From Scilla litardierei (lineage: Eukaryota > Streptophyta > Magnoliopsida > Asparagales > Asparagaceae): a stretch of DNA of 64,000 nt. Under the pieces are notes generated by a model, which did not search any database, was not told the origin of the DNA, and saw nothing but the letters and a program-made list of their open reading frames with translations. A program made the position numbers and the translations under genes. Numbering within the stretch: position 1 is the first letter of the stretch; every line of letters begins with the position of its first letter. Location: NCBI GenBank assembly GCA_030789695.1, contig CM061142.1:154290714-154354713 (forward strand), read 5' to 3'. Shown piece by piece: positions 1 through 11,114 of the stretch.

Positions 1-600
1 CTCTTCGATGGCGATCGCTCTTCTTTCCCATTTGGAGGTCATTCCCATGATGATATTCCTTACCTTTTCAGGTTCGGTGTATATTTGGCCAAGGGCTTCC
101 AATTCATTGGTGATGTCGGTAAAACGTCCGTACATCAATGCAATGCTCTCATTTTCCTGCATATGAAACAAATCGAAGTTTTGCACGGCAACATATAACT
201 TTGAAAGTTTTACCTCGTTCGTTCTCTCATGGGTAACGATGAGATGGTTCCAAATTTAATATGCACTCTTACATGTGCATATCTTGTTGAACTCATTCGG
301 GTCCAACGCACAATGAAGAGCGTTCATTGCTTTTGCGTTGTTGACTTCGGTGGATTTCTCGGAAGACGTCCATTTCTCGAAATCCTCTTCGGTGGGCTCG
401 ACGTACTCCTTGTGGAGGGTTCTCCAAAGTGAAGCACTCCTAAGGAACGTCTCCATCCCACACTTCCAATAGGCAAAGTTAGTGCCATTGAAACGTGGAG
501 GACGTACCGTAGATTGACCTTCGAAAAGTGTGGATGCTCCATCACGATTGTGATTGTTGTACGAAGTCGGTGGAGGAACGTTGTTATTGTTGGATGCCAT
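1..600 (-). pseudogene. Copia gag, N-terminal part, one nonsense codon, cut by window edge
   Basis: Structural gag of a Copia retrotransposon, which would form the virus-like particle in the cytoplasm. Reading leftward from the ATG at 598-600, the protein opens with an N/P-rich stretch and then the typical plant Copia gag signature: R-P-P-R-F-N-G-T-N-F-A-Y-W-K, M-E-T-F-L, N-N-A-K-A-M-N-A-L. The frame meets TAA at 256-258, but the same frame continues to position 1 with recognisable gag sequence (a T-H-E-R-T-N-E-V-K motif, then F-D-L-F-H-M-Q-E-N-E-S). There is therefore a single nonsense change and no frameshift in the visible part. The start is supported by its place just downstream of a tRNA-Met primer-binding site. 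The rest of the element lies outside the window to the left. Confidence 0.88.
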
Positions 601-615
601 AGCTATTACCTTGTA

Positions 616-626
616 CTCTGATACCA
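616..626 (-). other. Primer-binding site (initiator tRNA-Met)
   Basis: On the minus strand this reads TGGTATCAGAG, the canonical Copia primer-binding site complementary to the 3' end of initiator tRNA-Met. It lies 2 nt inside the LTR end at 629 and 16 nt before the gag ATG, which fixes both the orientation and the LTR boundary. Confidence 0.9.
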
Positions 627-1302
627 ATTGTAAGGATCCTGTCTTTGGAGAAAACACTAGAAGGGGTGTTGAATAGTGTTTAAGCAATTTAAAATGATAA
701 TTACACCAAATTAAAATGCTAACCAACAATATAGTGCGAAATTAGAATTAAACCCAAATAAGAAACAAATGCAAACACAATTATGTTTCTAGGGTTCAGA
801 TTACCCAAGTCACTTCCCAACTTGTTCCCGGTAATCCTACGTCCCTTCCACCCGGATACCTCCGGATACTCAAGTTAGAACCCTAACTTGAGGTTTCCTT
901 AAAACCCACTTGTAGCAACCCTACAAGTGAAATCGAATACAATCGATGTCCTTGACTCCCACAACTTGGGAGCAAGCAAACCACTCGCACAACCCGAGAG
1001 CAAATTCAATTTACGAAAGTAATGAAATTTGAAAGCAACACTTACAATCACCTATGCCTTGAAGTAGAACTTGAAGGAGAAGTGTGATGTGTGTTGTAGA
1101 CTCTCTTGGAAGAGAGGAGAAAGCCCTTTCTCTTGACTGCATCAAATACATGGAGGATCACTCTTTGGTTCTAGGTTGGAGAGCAAGAGATCAAAGATAG
1201 GAATTCTTAGGGCTTTGGATTTGGGAGCTTTAAAATTTATAAATGAAAGCTTAAGAGATTTTGAAATAGCTTAGGAAACCTTTCAATGGAACAGTAGAAG
1301 CC

Positions 1303-1313
1303 CATTATATAGG
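1303..1313 (-). promoter_or_regulatory. LTR TATA box
   Basis: The minus strand reads CCTATATAATGGG, a good TATA element. It lies about 85 bp downstream, in the direction of transcription, of the nearest dyad of the cluster at 1396-2051, and so marks the likely U3/R boundary. Confidence 0.6.
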
Positions 1314-1395
1314 TTTCTCAAATCCATAAAACAGTTTAGGCAAAAACCCCTTTTGGAATCCGTGAGAAAATTCTCAACGGATAGAAACTGAACTC

Positions 1396-2051
1396 GCGAC
1401 AGTCGACTGTTGAAGAAACCACAGTCGACTGTTGCACAGTCAGCATGGGTAGGTAAGAATTCATAATGGTAACTTACCACGTGGATAGTCGACTGATGAA
1501 GCAAAGACAGTCGAGCGTTGAATCAACAGGTGACTGTAATTACTTCTACAGGTGACTGGCCGAAAGAATGGTAAGGTGAAGAAATCTGGAAATCCCGTAA
1601 GATAACAGGACAGACGACTGATGAAGATAATACAGTCGACTGTTAATCAGAACAGGCGACTGTAAATCCTTATACAGACGACTGTCAAATACCCTGAGAA
1701 TTTTCAGAGAGCTGAGTCAATAAATTGGCTCACAGACAGATAACTGTTGCAGCATACACAGTCGACTGATCCAAGGGACAGTCGACTGTATATTCAACAT
1801 TAGTCGACTGGCCGTAAAAGTCAGATCAATAAAGTTTGGGCAGAAGATGGAAAGGCGACTGATTTACAAAACACAGTCGACTGTCACTTGGACAGGCGCC
1901 TGTGAATCGTTCATCAGTTGCATGTGCGAAATAAACAGATAGGCCCAAAACTAGATTGTAAAAGTTTGTGAATAACAGACGACTGTAGAACAAAACACAG
2001 TCGACTGTTTTTGAGACAGATGACTGTAAAACGTTCAGCAGTCGACTGTTA
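1396..2051. repeat. Cluster of ACAGTCGACTGT dyads in LTR U3
   Basis: About twenty copies of the 12-mer ACAGTCGACTGT or close variants lie at irregular spacing over 650 bp. Perfect palindromes alternate with forms changed in one half (ACAGGCGACTGT, ACAGACGACTGT, ACAGGTGACTGT). One copy at 1892-1903 (ACAGGCGCCTGT) is changed in both halves and is still a perfect palindrome. The spacing is too irregular for a satellite or CRISPR. A multi-site protein-binding region of the LTR promoter is my inference. Confidence 0.8.
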
Positions 2052-2444
2052 TAAACAATCCAAGCACAATCACTAAAGAAATGAATTGGAGTCTAAGGAC
2101 GAATGATCTAATGATGTCCTAAGACTGAAATGGTGATGTGTGTGAGTGCTCCATTAAAGTTCTACTTCTAAGCTACATACTAGAAGAGATAAAAGAAAAT
2201 TACATTGACGAATTCTCTCTTCTATCCATCATATGAGCTTGAAGTCTTCATGGAGCTTCAGTCAACATCTACAATCACCCAATCCATTTTCATTTGCCTT
2301 CAATGAACTTTGAGAGTCATCCATTGCTAGTAGATCTTCATAAATAGCTTAGGCAATGGATTAACTGCAAAATAGGGGATTAGTCACAAGTATTTATGTT
2401 TGCTCATCATTAACACCAAGTAGGGAGAAGTCCAATACTCAACA

Positions 2445-2878
2445 GGTGCCACCGTCACATGTGTTTGATGATGATCCTATTCGTTGCATGGCCGTATCAA
2501 CTCTTTACTTTTCTTTCATATTTTTCATTTCTTTTTCCTTCTGTCTAGTTTTTCGTTTTCTTCATATCTTTTTTCCTTTTTCCTTTTTCCGCTTTTTACT
2601 TGCATTTTTCATTTTCCTTTGTATAGCTTGACGATATGATCCCTTTGGGAAAACCATGACCACATACTGGCTTTGTACACTCTAGGCTAGAGTTAATTTT
2701 CTATCACACACTTTTCACACCTTTCGGTGGTACGACTTTCACACTACCACCCTCACGATTTAATTTCGAACCTACATCCATGAGTGAGATGAAACTGGCG
2801 CCCGTTCTGTCTCCAATGAATTAGGCTAGTCATTTTTTTCCATCCTTTGATTTTGTGACCCTAGGTTTTTCCGATATC
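2445..2878. other. Non-coding, T-rich, unassigned
   Basis: No credible ORF, PBS or polypurine tract is visible. It lies between the Copia LTR and the Gypsy-type LTR E and is pyrimidine-rich around 2510-2630. It may be internal 3' sequence of the element that owns LTR F. Confidence 0.4.
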
Positions 2879-3198
2879 TGTTTTGTCCATATTTTCTGTG
2901 TTTTTACCATGCACTTTCGTATCGTATCGTTTCGATCGCCCAAATTCATATTTCCATATTATATCGCGCCTTTTCTCGATAAATTTGATTCTCGCGATAT
3001 TTTATATGCTTTCAGGGAATTCGGCACGATTCGGAGCGATACGGGATTTTGGACACGACGTCGATGCCAATCTTGCTTCGCCTCGCCACGACGACCCAAG
3101 GGAGGCTAAAGAAAGAAGAGAAGTGAAGAGGAGAAGGAGATGAGAGGAGAGAAGAAGAAGCAAAGGAGGATGCAAAAATGCCATGGTGTTGCCAGATC

Positions 3199-3572
3199 AC
3201 TCGGCCGAGCGCATGATGCGCTCGGCCGAGCTGTGACACCAAAAGAAGGGGCCAATGCCTTCAAGGGAGTACTCGGGCGAGCATTTGGTTCGCTCGCCCG
3301 AGCTACCAACTCGCTCGCCCGAGCCAGCTGTCAGTAGAGCCCCCTCCTTTTGCCTACAAGCTCTCGAAAAATTCGACAATTAAAGCGCTCGGCGAGCGAG
3401 GATCGGCTCGCTCGAGTGGCTCCTTGTTTGAACGAGCGAGATAGAGTCCTCTTAATGACGATCGGGCGAGGGATCCAACTCACTTGCTCAAGCGATCTTT
3501 CCTCCGATGCCAAGATGGAGCCCAAAGAAGCAGTGCTCTGGCGAGCGAGCACTGTGCTTGCCCAAGCGGTAG
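3199..3572. repeat. Dyad cluster CTCGGCCGAGC / CTCGCCCGAGC
   Basis: Repeated inverted half-sites CTCG-N2-CGAG (N2 = GC, CC, GG) occur between 3199 and 3572, ending about 80 bp upstream of the TATA at 3651. The half-site resembles that of LTRs A and D, with GC-type rather than GT-type outer bases. Confidence 0.65.
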
Positions 3573-3649
3573 GTCGACAAAGTGCAGAATTGCTCTTTTT
3601 AATGGGTTTCAGGTTGGTTTTCTAGTAAAACCCGAACCCAAACAGTTTT

Positions 3650-3660
3650 GTATAAATAGT
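3650..3660 (+). promoter_or_regulatory. TATA box of LTR E
   Basis: TGTATAAATAG on the plus strand follows the dyad cluster and supports plus orientation of LTR E. Confidence 0.6.
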
Positions 3661-4680
3661 AAACAGTTTTTAGAGTAGGTTAAGTGTTATTTTACTGCTG
3701 GAAACTTGAGAGCTATTGGGAAAGCTCTTTGATTTGGATCTAATTTTGCAATCTAAATCTTGGTAACAATTCCTTTCTCTTTGATTTTTTGATATGTTGT
3801 TCTCCATTGCTCCCTCTTCGCATTGATATTAATTTCATGATGTTTGCCCAAGTAATTATGCTATTCTCTGTTGCCCTCATCTTTGTAGCCATAGTCAAGC
3901 TAGAGCAGTGTGTTTCTAGGGCTTAGGGAGGTCCCTAGCAGCTTAGGGATTGGATGTTAGGTTAGATCTCCGTTGGATGAATCTAGGGTCTCCCTATGGT
4001 GGTTTGAACAAGGATTTTTGGGGGATTAGCCTCAAAATTGAAGGGCCGCGGAAGCGACTTCATATCCTAGGGAGAACCCCACGAATCGATTTAGGATTAG
4101 TGGCCGTTTTCTGGGGCTCGTGCTCACGAGGGTGACTCGAGAGCCAGGGGTGACCACTAATCCCAAATCCACTAGCCGATGACTATGAGAGTAGCCCGAC
4201 TGCTAGAACCAACCATAGGATGGCATCGCATCCTGTAGAGCACGCGAGTGCCGACGGACTGCGAGGCGGGGACCAAGTGTCAAGCGTAATGCACGCATTC
4301 CCATATGGAGCCGATAGCAAAAGCACGGCTTTGTATAGGGATGCGTTAAACGAGTGTGACGATGAAAGTCTAACGCCCGTTTCCATCTCCGGATGTGACA
4401 CTCCTACCCAAACCCATCATCCGACGGAGGACCAATTGACCTAAAATCCATTACCGAAGGCCCTAGTGGGGAATACCGAGGGCCTTAGACGTTTAATATT
4501 TAGTCAATTCCATCTCTCTCAACCAATCAATCAAATCACACGTGACAACCACGACCACACATTCTCCTCCTTCCACAAAAAGCTAAGCGTTAGACGACCG
4601 CCTCCCTAGAGTTCGACATTCTATACATACTATAACACACCGTCCACTTGCGGTGTTCTCGTCCATGCACTGCAGGTAAG

Positions 4681-5454
4681 GAACAATAGCATATGGTAGA
4701 TTGAGTCTCGATAGGGTTTGGCTTTGCACCTGGATCTTACTCCACTTATTATGGTGTCGGGAATAAATGCACCGTTCTCCCTACTTCGTCGACTAGCCGG
4801 GTCTTTGGACCTCAGGAATCTGTGAGATTTGCATCGAAAGATAGGGTTGGGGAGTGTATAGAAATAAGAGGGATTTAGACGATTCGAGGGATTAGGTCCG
4901 AGGGGGTCCCTTTTGACCCAATACCCTAGATCCGTCTGGGTCGGGAGTCATTGATCGAAACCTCGCTATATGAATCGCCTAAGTTCTATGAAAAAAAGAA
5001 AAAAAGAGAGAAAGAGAATGTATATAGAAATAAGTGTACATATATATGCATGCATGCCAATTACCATAGTTTAGAGGGAGTGACCACGACATCACCAACC
5101 CAGGGGAGACTTAACTCTACCGCTTGCCTTCGTGATTTTTACCTAGGCAAGCAAATGACTTGGGTCGATTTCTACTTGCCTACGCCCATCGAGAGGTCAT
5201 GTCCGGGGCTAGTTTCACATGGATTAGTGTGTTAGACCTGACGTCGTGAGGAGGGTAGTGTTTTAGTCCACTGCCACGTTAGGTAGACATGGGGGGTTGT
5301 GTGCGCAAGAATTGATTTCTAGCCTTGGTGTGTACACGACCCGTGAGTGTTATTTGTTTGAGATTTTGATCTTCAGGTTTTTCCGACGAATTCTTCCACG
5401 TTCTTCATACCTAGTCTTTCTCGGGGGCCAGCAAGAGTCTAGCTTGGGGGAATT
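4681..5454 (+). other. 3' internal non-coding region ending in polypurine tract
   Basis: No gene. The last bases before LTR F (5440-5454) read TAGCTTGGGGGAATT, a polypurine tract of the kind used by the other Gypsy elements here (AAGCTTGGGGG), so this is the 3' end of the element that owns LTR F. A short A/G-rich stretch lies at 4989-5020. Confidence 0.5.
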
Positions 5455-6907
5455 TGTAAAATGTTTTTTGTACCATTATTTTCCACCCCCTTTTCTATAT
5501 TTTCCTGATTTACTGCCCACCATCGCCTCTATTTTCCATGCCTTTTACTTTCTTTTATCACCTTTCATGCTTTGGGTGTTTGTTTCATGTTATGCATGTG
5601 ATTGAGCCAGAAATGATGCAATCTTGGCAGCATTAAGGCCAATGGAGATAGTGCAGAGAGAGGCGAGAATTTGCCGCACCCGAAGATTGATTTGGGAGAA
5701 AAGAGGAGTTGGCACGACTATGCGTTCACTTGTACAGCCATGCCAGTGCACATGCTGTCCAGCATTCGTCTACAGAAGTCTTGCACTGACGTATTGCACG
5801 GCTGTGCAAATTAGACAGAAGACCCTAAAGATGCACGTGCGGGTTGCACGACCGTGCAAGTTCTTTAGCAGCTAGGAGAAGCTGAGAGCAGTGGATTGGC
5901 TAGCACGGCCGTGCTGATTAGTGACACGGCTGTGCACGAGATGACAACGCATCTTCTACCTTGGTTTTACGCTCTTGCACGGCCGTGCTGACTAGCGGCA
6001 CGTCAGTGCACAGTGTTTTTTATTTAAAGAAAGTCTGTAACGAACAAAAGGGAAGCTTTTTTATTTCCAGAACATTTGAACATTGTTTTTAGGCGATTTC
6101 CTTGGGTTTTTCTTGCTGTATTTCTGATGTCTTCCTTGTAAGAACCCTTGCTCCAATCTAGTTTAGTTAATCTCTTTGCTCTAGTATTGATTTGGTGATT
6201 GCGTGGGTTGTTTGTTATTTATTTGCCCATTGTTATTACTTATTTAGATATGAAACATTCCATTGATTTCACTAGGTTTAGCCATGAATAGCGAGTAGTT
6301 CATTTAGATAGGGCAATGTAGATCCATATTGCAAGGGTTGATCGCAATGGATCGTCCCAAATATCGACCCAAGCGTGGGTTGTAGTCTTGTTTAGGTTGG
6401 ATAATGAACCTCATTCAATCAACTACGTTGGGATGCTATACAATCCAAATCATCAATCAACCCCTGGGATTTGGATTCGACACCTCCAATAGAGGATTGA
6501 CTATCTAGTGCCCGGCACCGACAACCAATCGAGCACACTCACTCGAACTACCGATATCGTAGCTCGTGACTAACCATCGGAGTTACGATAGGGATCCAAC
6601 CTATCATCTGAGTCCCCTCTCTTACGGTTAGACATCGAGAAGACATTGATTGAGGCTTAGCCCTCATCAGCGACTATAATCCTTGTGTCGAGAAGCTAGA
6701 TCCGTTGCCTATATCCCTGTAATAGCGGTGATATGCTAGCCCTAGCTCCTCCTCTTATTGATTTTTCCCTAGTTATCTCCCCCATACGCTCATCTTACTC
6801 ACTCTTACGGTTACACGAAGTACGTAGGTTTCAAACCTTTGCCTCCTCGTGTTCGACACCCGTAGGCTACACACCCGTGCGCTTGCGGCATTTTAAAGCA
6901 TACAACA
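5455..6907 (+). repeat. 3' LTR F of a plus-strand Gypsy-type element
   Basis: It starts with TGTAAAATG directly after a polypurine tract and ends about ...CATACAACA. It holds a GCACGGCCGTGC dyad cluster (5733-6013), an A/T-rich TATA-like stretch at 6017-6029, and the conserved 3' module CCTCGTGTTCGACACCC ... CACCCGTGCGCTTGCGG (6846-6891). The 5' partner LTR is not in the window. The right end is uncertain by about 15 bp. Confidence 0.65.
5733..6013. repeat. Dyad cluster GCACGGCCGTGC
   Basis: About eight inverted half-site pairs of the form GCACG-N2-CGTGC (GCACGGCCGTGC, GCACGACCGTGC, GCACGGCTGTGC and weaker forms such as GCACGTCAGTGC) lie immediately upstream of the TATA-like stretch of LTR F. 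Confidence 0.7.
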
Positions 6908-6920
6908 GGAATAACAAGTA

Positions 6921-6925
6921 AGTGC
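6921..6925. repeat. Target duplication agtgc, left copy of compound element A
   Basis: AGTGC abuts the TG end of the first A LTR (6926) and recurs at 30814-30818 directly after the CA end of the third A LTR. The whole 23.9 kb chain therefore sits between one pair of target duplications. Confidence 0.85.
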
Positions 6926-7991
6926 TGATCGGCCCCCAGATACACACCCAGGAGAGAACGATTGTAGTCTTACCGCAAGCACACGGTGAAGTGGCGAGCG
7001 GGCATCGAACACGAGGAGGTGGTGTTGGCTCCAATCTATCCTAGGTTGGTTTGACTACGAAGGTTTTATTGGTGGAGATGGTTATGGTATGATGTAATGG
7101 AAACGGTGATGGATGTCGGTGTCAGTGATAAATATGTCGGTCAAATAGTGATTCGAATTCAATATAATAAAAGAGTCTAAAGCTAGGGAATCCCCACTAC
7201 GTATCGTCATTCATCCTTGTAAATAGTGAATCTCAATGTTGCAAAACTTGAATTGAGGTGAACTAATCGTAACTGAATAGAGAACCATGCTCACGCTCTC
7301 TCGCTATTGCCAATCTATAGCAACCTAGATTAGGGCCCACTCTAGTATAAACCCTAACCTAAGCCACTAGCATGAAGATTGGCATCATCGTTCAATCGCA
7401 CCTCGAGCCCACTCTCGTGCAAACTTGAATTACGACCTAGATTGTGATAGTTCATATTCGTCCAATCTCTTGCAAACGAATATGTGTATAGATTTATAAT
7501 AAAAATGCTAGCTTTGGTCCAATCTCTTGCAAACCAAACCAAGTGAATCTCGATTATAAATCTAAATCGAATATATAGGCCTTCCCATCGATCGGAATCC
7601 AATCTCTTGCAAACTCCAGATCGATAGAAATTCCTAGCTATCCATAATAAATCAATCACAACCTAACCTCCAAGAAATTCCAGCAAAAAATAAATTCATT
7701 TATCATAAATCTGAAATTAGATTCATAGGGTTCATCCCTTTGCCCTAGAACAGCGCATCTATCCAAGCATAGCAATAACAATTAAGGAATTAATAGAAAA
7801 CATTGCTTACATGTAAAAAGGTATCAAATCAAAGACTCAAATAATAAGAACAAAGATACTTATCTTTGATGAAGAAATCCAATCCAAATACAGCTTTTTG
7901 ATCCAAGAAGGGGCATAGGGCATGGCCTAACCTCTGAAATAATCCCTAAGAAAACATCATAGAACCCCCCTCCAATGACGGCCACAAACCT

Positions 7992-8000
7992 CTTATATAG
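7992..8000 (-). promoter_or_regulatory. TATA box of LTR1 of A
   Basis: The minus strand reads CTATATAAG. The same element occurs at 14159-14167 in LTR2 and at about 29681-29689 in LTR3. Confidence 0.6.
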
Positions 8001-8086
8001 CCCCCAAAATCATAGCAAATAACCCTCGAAAACCTCTGAAATTCGTGCCCAAAGTCAGCTCTGGCCGCAACTTAAGTTCTGGGCCC

Positions 8087-8838
8087 GCGCTCGCTCGGGC
8101 CGAATGGAAAGCTCACTCAGCCGAGTGAGAATTCCTGCAGAAACTCCAAAAAACAGCACTCTGTCAAAAACTATCAAAAACTGGTCACTTGGCCGAGTGG
8201 AAATCTCACTCGGCCGAGTGAAAGTGTCACTCGACCGAGTAACACTGATATGCGAATTCCAGCATTGCAGCATCAACTTGTAGAAATTCTCCAGATTTCA
8301 TGCGACCTCCGATTGGCACGTTCTTAGCGGCGTGGAACCGTCATGAAGTCTACTATCCAAAAAAATATGAGAAAAATATTTTCACTCTGGAATGATAGCA
8401 GATTTCAAAAGAGTGAGGGGCTTTCTGAAAATTTGGGCCCTCTTGTCACTCGGCCGAGTAGAATTACTCACTCGGGCGAGCGGACTTCCTACTCGGCCGA
8501 GTAGGATCTTCTGCTGTTCTCCCAAAATTCCAAAGAGTCTGCTTCGAAGTTGGGGTCTGGGCACTCTGGCACTCTGTGTCACTCGGCCGAGTGGACTTCC
8601 TACTCAGTCGAGTCTGTCTTTTGCAGTGCTCCCCAGAATGCCAGAGAGCTCGCTTCGATTCCCTTCAGAAGTTGTGACCCCACTCGGGCGAGTGAAGTTC
8701 TCTACTCGGCCGAATGGAATTAACCACTTGGCTGTGTGCACTATGGCACTCTGGTCAGGCAGATGTCTTCGTATCAGTCGTACTAGACCGAGTACGCTGC
8801 TTCACTCGAGCGAGTGACTAGCGTGACTCGACCGAGTG
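8087..8838. repeat. Dyad cluster CACTCG-N2-CGAGTG in LTR1 of A
   Basis: Roughly sixteen inverted half-sites ACTCG-N2-CGAGT are visible, with centre GC (ACTCGGCCGAGT), GG (ACTCGGGCGAGT), AC or GT and several decayed copies. The same cluster occurs in LTR2 (14258-15010) and LTR3 (29777-30535). All lie upstream of the minus-strand TATA. Confidence 0.8.
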
Positions 8839-9143
8839 GCCCGTTTCTGGAATCCTTCCTTCTCCTCCTCGCCTCCTCGATGATTCTATCGATCTTCTTC
8901 TTCTCTCGCTCATCGTCCAGCACCGTTAGCTCCTCAATAAGGCCATGAGCGATGCTCCAGTACGCGTACAAGTCCCTTAGGCTCAATTTTTCTCCCGATC
9001 GCTCCATATTTCCTGAAATTCGACAAAAACGAGAAATAGTGAAAAGTAACGCAATATCGTCGAATAATCGTGAAAATCGCAATATGAGCAATCAAAATGG
9101 CATGCAAACATGCAGAAAAAAGGTGTAAAATATGGACTGATCA

Positions 9144-11114
9144 ACATCCCCCAAGCTTACCTCTTACTCGTCCTCGACGAAGATAAGTAGAGAGACGAAC
9201 TCGGGAGATGAAAACAAAGGAAATAAAATGAAAGAGAAAGAGCACGAGGAGGAAGGAGTCGCTAGATAATTCTCTCTGATCTCAAGCCATAAGATATACA
9301 TCACGATAACTCAGAAAATATGACTCACATGCTATAAAGATGTCATATCTTACTTAAACATGGTACTTGCAAGCTTTTAAGAACAACAAAAGTGACTCTC
9401 TAAATTCATACAATCAATTCATATCCACATCACACATTTCATAGCATTTAATATACAAATGTTGGTGATGCACTTTTCAATCAAGAGTTATAACAGAAGC
9501 ATATAAGAATCACACCAAGCTTGCAATAGAGAATGGAACAAGAGACATGTCATTCACATTTTCATATCAATTCATAAGAAATCTCCATAACTAAAGTTAT
9601 TCATTAAGTCGCAGTATTATCAAACTTCCCCATTCGTGCACCTCTCCACTCTAATGTCGTACTCACTCATATGGTCAAAATGAATTCACCTCCCCCCAGC
9701 TTAGCTTGAGGCATCACATCTAAAGGAATATGATAGTGAAAAATGAGATTTTTGCCTTGGTTTTCCCAAGTATTTTGTGGCTCCAATAATGAGATAAAGA
9801 GATATTTTTCTTTTTCTTTTTGAACTTTTTGTTTCTCGTTTTTTTCTTTTTGGAATTTTAGGAGCTATTAGATTTGTATTTTTGGTTTTTGGCTCCTTTT
9901 TGGCTGTTTGGATTTTTTTGGAGCTAACTTTTTCTTTTGTAGGGATTTTTGGAAAATCGATTTGATATAAGTAGCTTTAGGAGGTGAACTCAAGTGACAT
10001 GTAGAGAATAAAAAGATATATGTAGAGAAGGAAATAATGTAACACTCGGTTCACTCTAAGACGTACACGAACGGTTCAATAAAATAATACTTCAACTAAA
10101 ATTCATATGTAAGCATGGTTATTCTTAATCATCTCAATAAAAAGTGAATTCAAGCGGTAAAGCGTACAATCATATCAGGCATGCAACAAAGGTGAATAAG
10201 ACAATAAGGCAGATGCTTCCGATATACAATTGATGCGTGAATCTTGGTGCACTTCCAACAAAAGCATACTAAACACTAATCCATACATTCAACTTCAATT
10301 AATATCATGCATTCATATAGGAGAATCATCAAGAGATACAGATTTGCAAGCACATAATAAATAACAGGACTATGGAATACTCTAAGTAGCATGGCAAGGA
10401 GTAATTAGCATTGTGATGGTTGCTAAAGCATTAAGAGATATCATCATAAGGAATATATCTATCAAAAGAAGGAAAAGAAAATAAAGAAATAAAAATAAAA
10501 GAGAGGAAAAAAGAAACACAAGTACACAACATGATGCATGAACACACATAAAAGAAAAATAAGATGGAAAAATCAAAAAGATGATGCAAAATTTTTGAAA
10601 AATTCTAAAATCCCTAAAAATAGAGTAAAAATGCAACTAAATGGCATGGAAATGCACTCTACCAAGTTTAAACTTCACATTGTCCTCAATGTGATCATAA
10701 CGGAAGAATATGAGGAACAACGATAATAATATGGGGTGTGAATGAAAAATGATGAAATGAATGATATGAAATCCTAATGCAACTACATGCAAATACAACG
10801 ATGAATAGAGCGCTTTTCCCCCAAGCTTATGCCAAACAATCCTATCCAAATGACTCGATCAAAAATGTCACGGCTTTGCTAAGCGAGGTCGAGTCAAACG
10901 AATAAGAATGTGAGTATTCACTTGAAAGATATGCTCAATGGGTGGTGATCAAAAAGGGTGTGACACATCAAAATATGAAGGGGTAATTAATAATATAATG
11001 GGTTTGGGGTGTAAAAGATTTTTGTTGCCGTCATCTGAGGTGATATCTATTCAATCAAATCTATACGGTCCTCTTGCTGTCGAGAGGATTCGTGTTTATT
11101 TAAAGCATAAAATA
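9144..11114 (-). other. 3' non-coding part of body 1 of element A
   Basis: No gene. On the minus strand it carries three clear polypurine-like copies of AAGCTTGGGGG or near it (9146-9159, 9690-9707, 10818-10829), a T/G-rich stretch on the plus strand (about 9800-9950), and the hairpin CACATTG-AGGA-CAATGTG (10676-10693). The copy at 9146 abuts LTR1 and is the likely functional polypurine tract. Confidence 0.7.
10676..10693 (-). other. Conserved hairpin CACATTG-AGGA-CAATGTG
   Basis: A perfect 7 bp stem with a 4 nt loop, next to a degenerate polypurine-like tract (10658-10670). The same hairpin occurs at 16845-16862 (body 2), 35311-35330 (element B) and 50258-50277 (element D). Confidence 0.7.

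Larger units (their letters stand above)
629..2444 (-). repeat. 5' LTR of minus-strand Copia element
   Basis: On the minus strand the LTR runs from TGTTGAGTATTGG (2444) to GGATCCTTACA (629), with canonical TG...CA ends abutting the primer-binding site. It is 1816 bp, long for Copia, which together with the gag type suggests the Sirevirus group. It contains a palindrome cluster (about 1396-2051) upstream of a TATA box at 1303-1313. The right flank (2445 on) is unrelated. The matching 3' LTR and the target duplication cannot be seen because the element continues off the left edge. Confidence 0.88.
2879..4680 (+). repeat. Gypsy-type LTR E (approximate ends)
   Basis: The layout is that of the other Gypsy LTRs in the window. 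The 5' segment (TGTTTTGTCCATATTTT, then an A/T and CGATAT-rich stretch) parallels the U3 start of LTRs A and D. A CTCGGCCGAGC/CTCGCCCGAGC dyad cluster follows (3199-3572), then TGTATAAATAG (3650-3660), and near the 3' end the shared module GTTCGAC...CACCGTCCACTTGCGG (about 4608-4651). Ends were chosen as TG (2879) and CA (4680), but I could not confirm a target duplication, so the element may be truncated or a solo LTR. No coding sequence. Confidence 0.55.
6926..9143 (-). repeat. LTR1 of element A (3' LTR)
   Basis: Ends are TGATCGG (6926) and GGACTGATCA (9143). TATA on the minus strand is CTATATAAG at 7992-8000. The dyad cluster CACTCG-N2-CGAGTG lies at 8087-8838, upstream of the TATA. The U5 module with ACCGTGTGCTTGCGG and GTGTTCGATGCC lies at about 6965-7018. 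The adjacent polypurine tract (9146-9159) makes this the 3' LTR. Confidence 0.9.

Noticed and set aside
1396..2051. CRISPR-like array of short palindromes
   Set aside because: Units are only about 12 bp, spacing is irregular, copies are variable, the sequence lies inside an LTR with a TATA box, and the context is a plant genome.
2446..2631. Phenylalanine-rich plus-strand open frame
   Set aside because: A pyrimidine-rich non-coding stretch; no family resemblance.
2879..6907. LTR E and LTR F as the two LTRs of one element
   Set aside because: They carry different dyads and different sequence and cannot be aligned beyond the shared U5 module, so they belong to different families.
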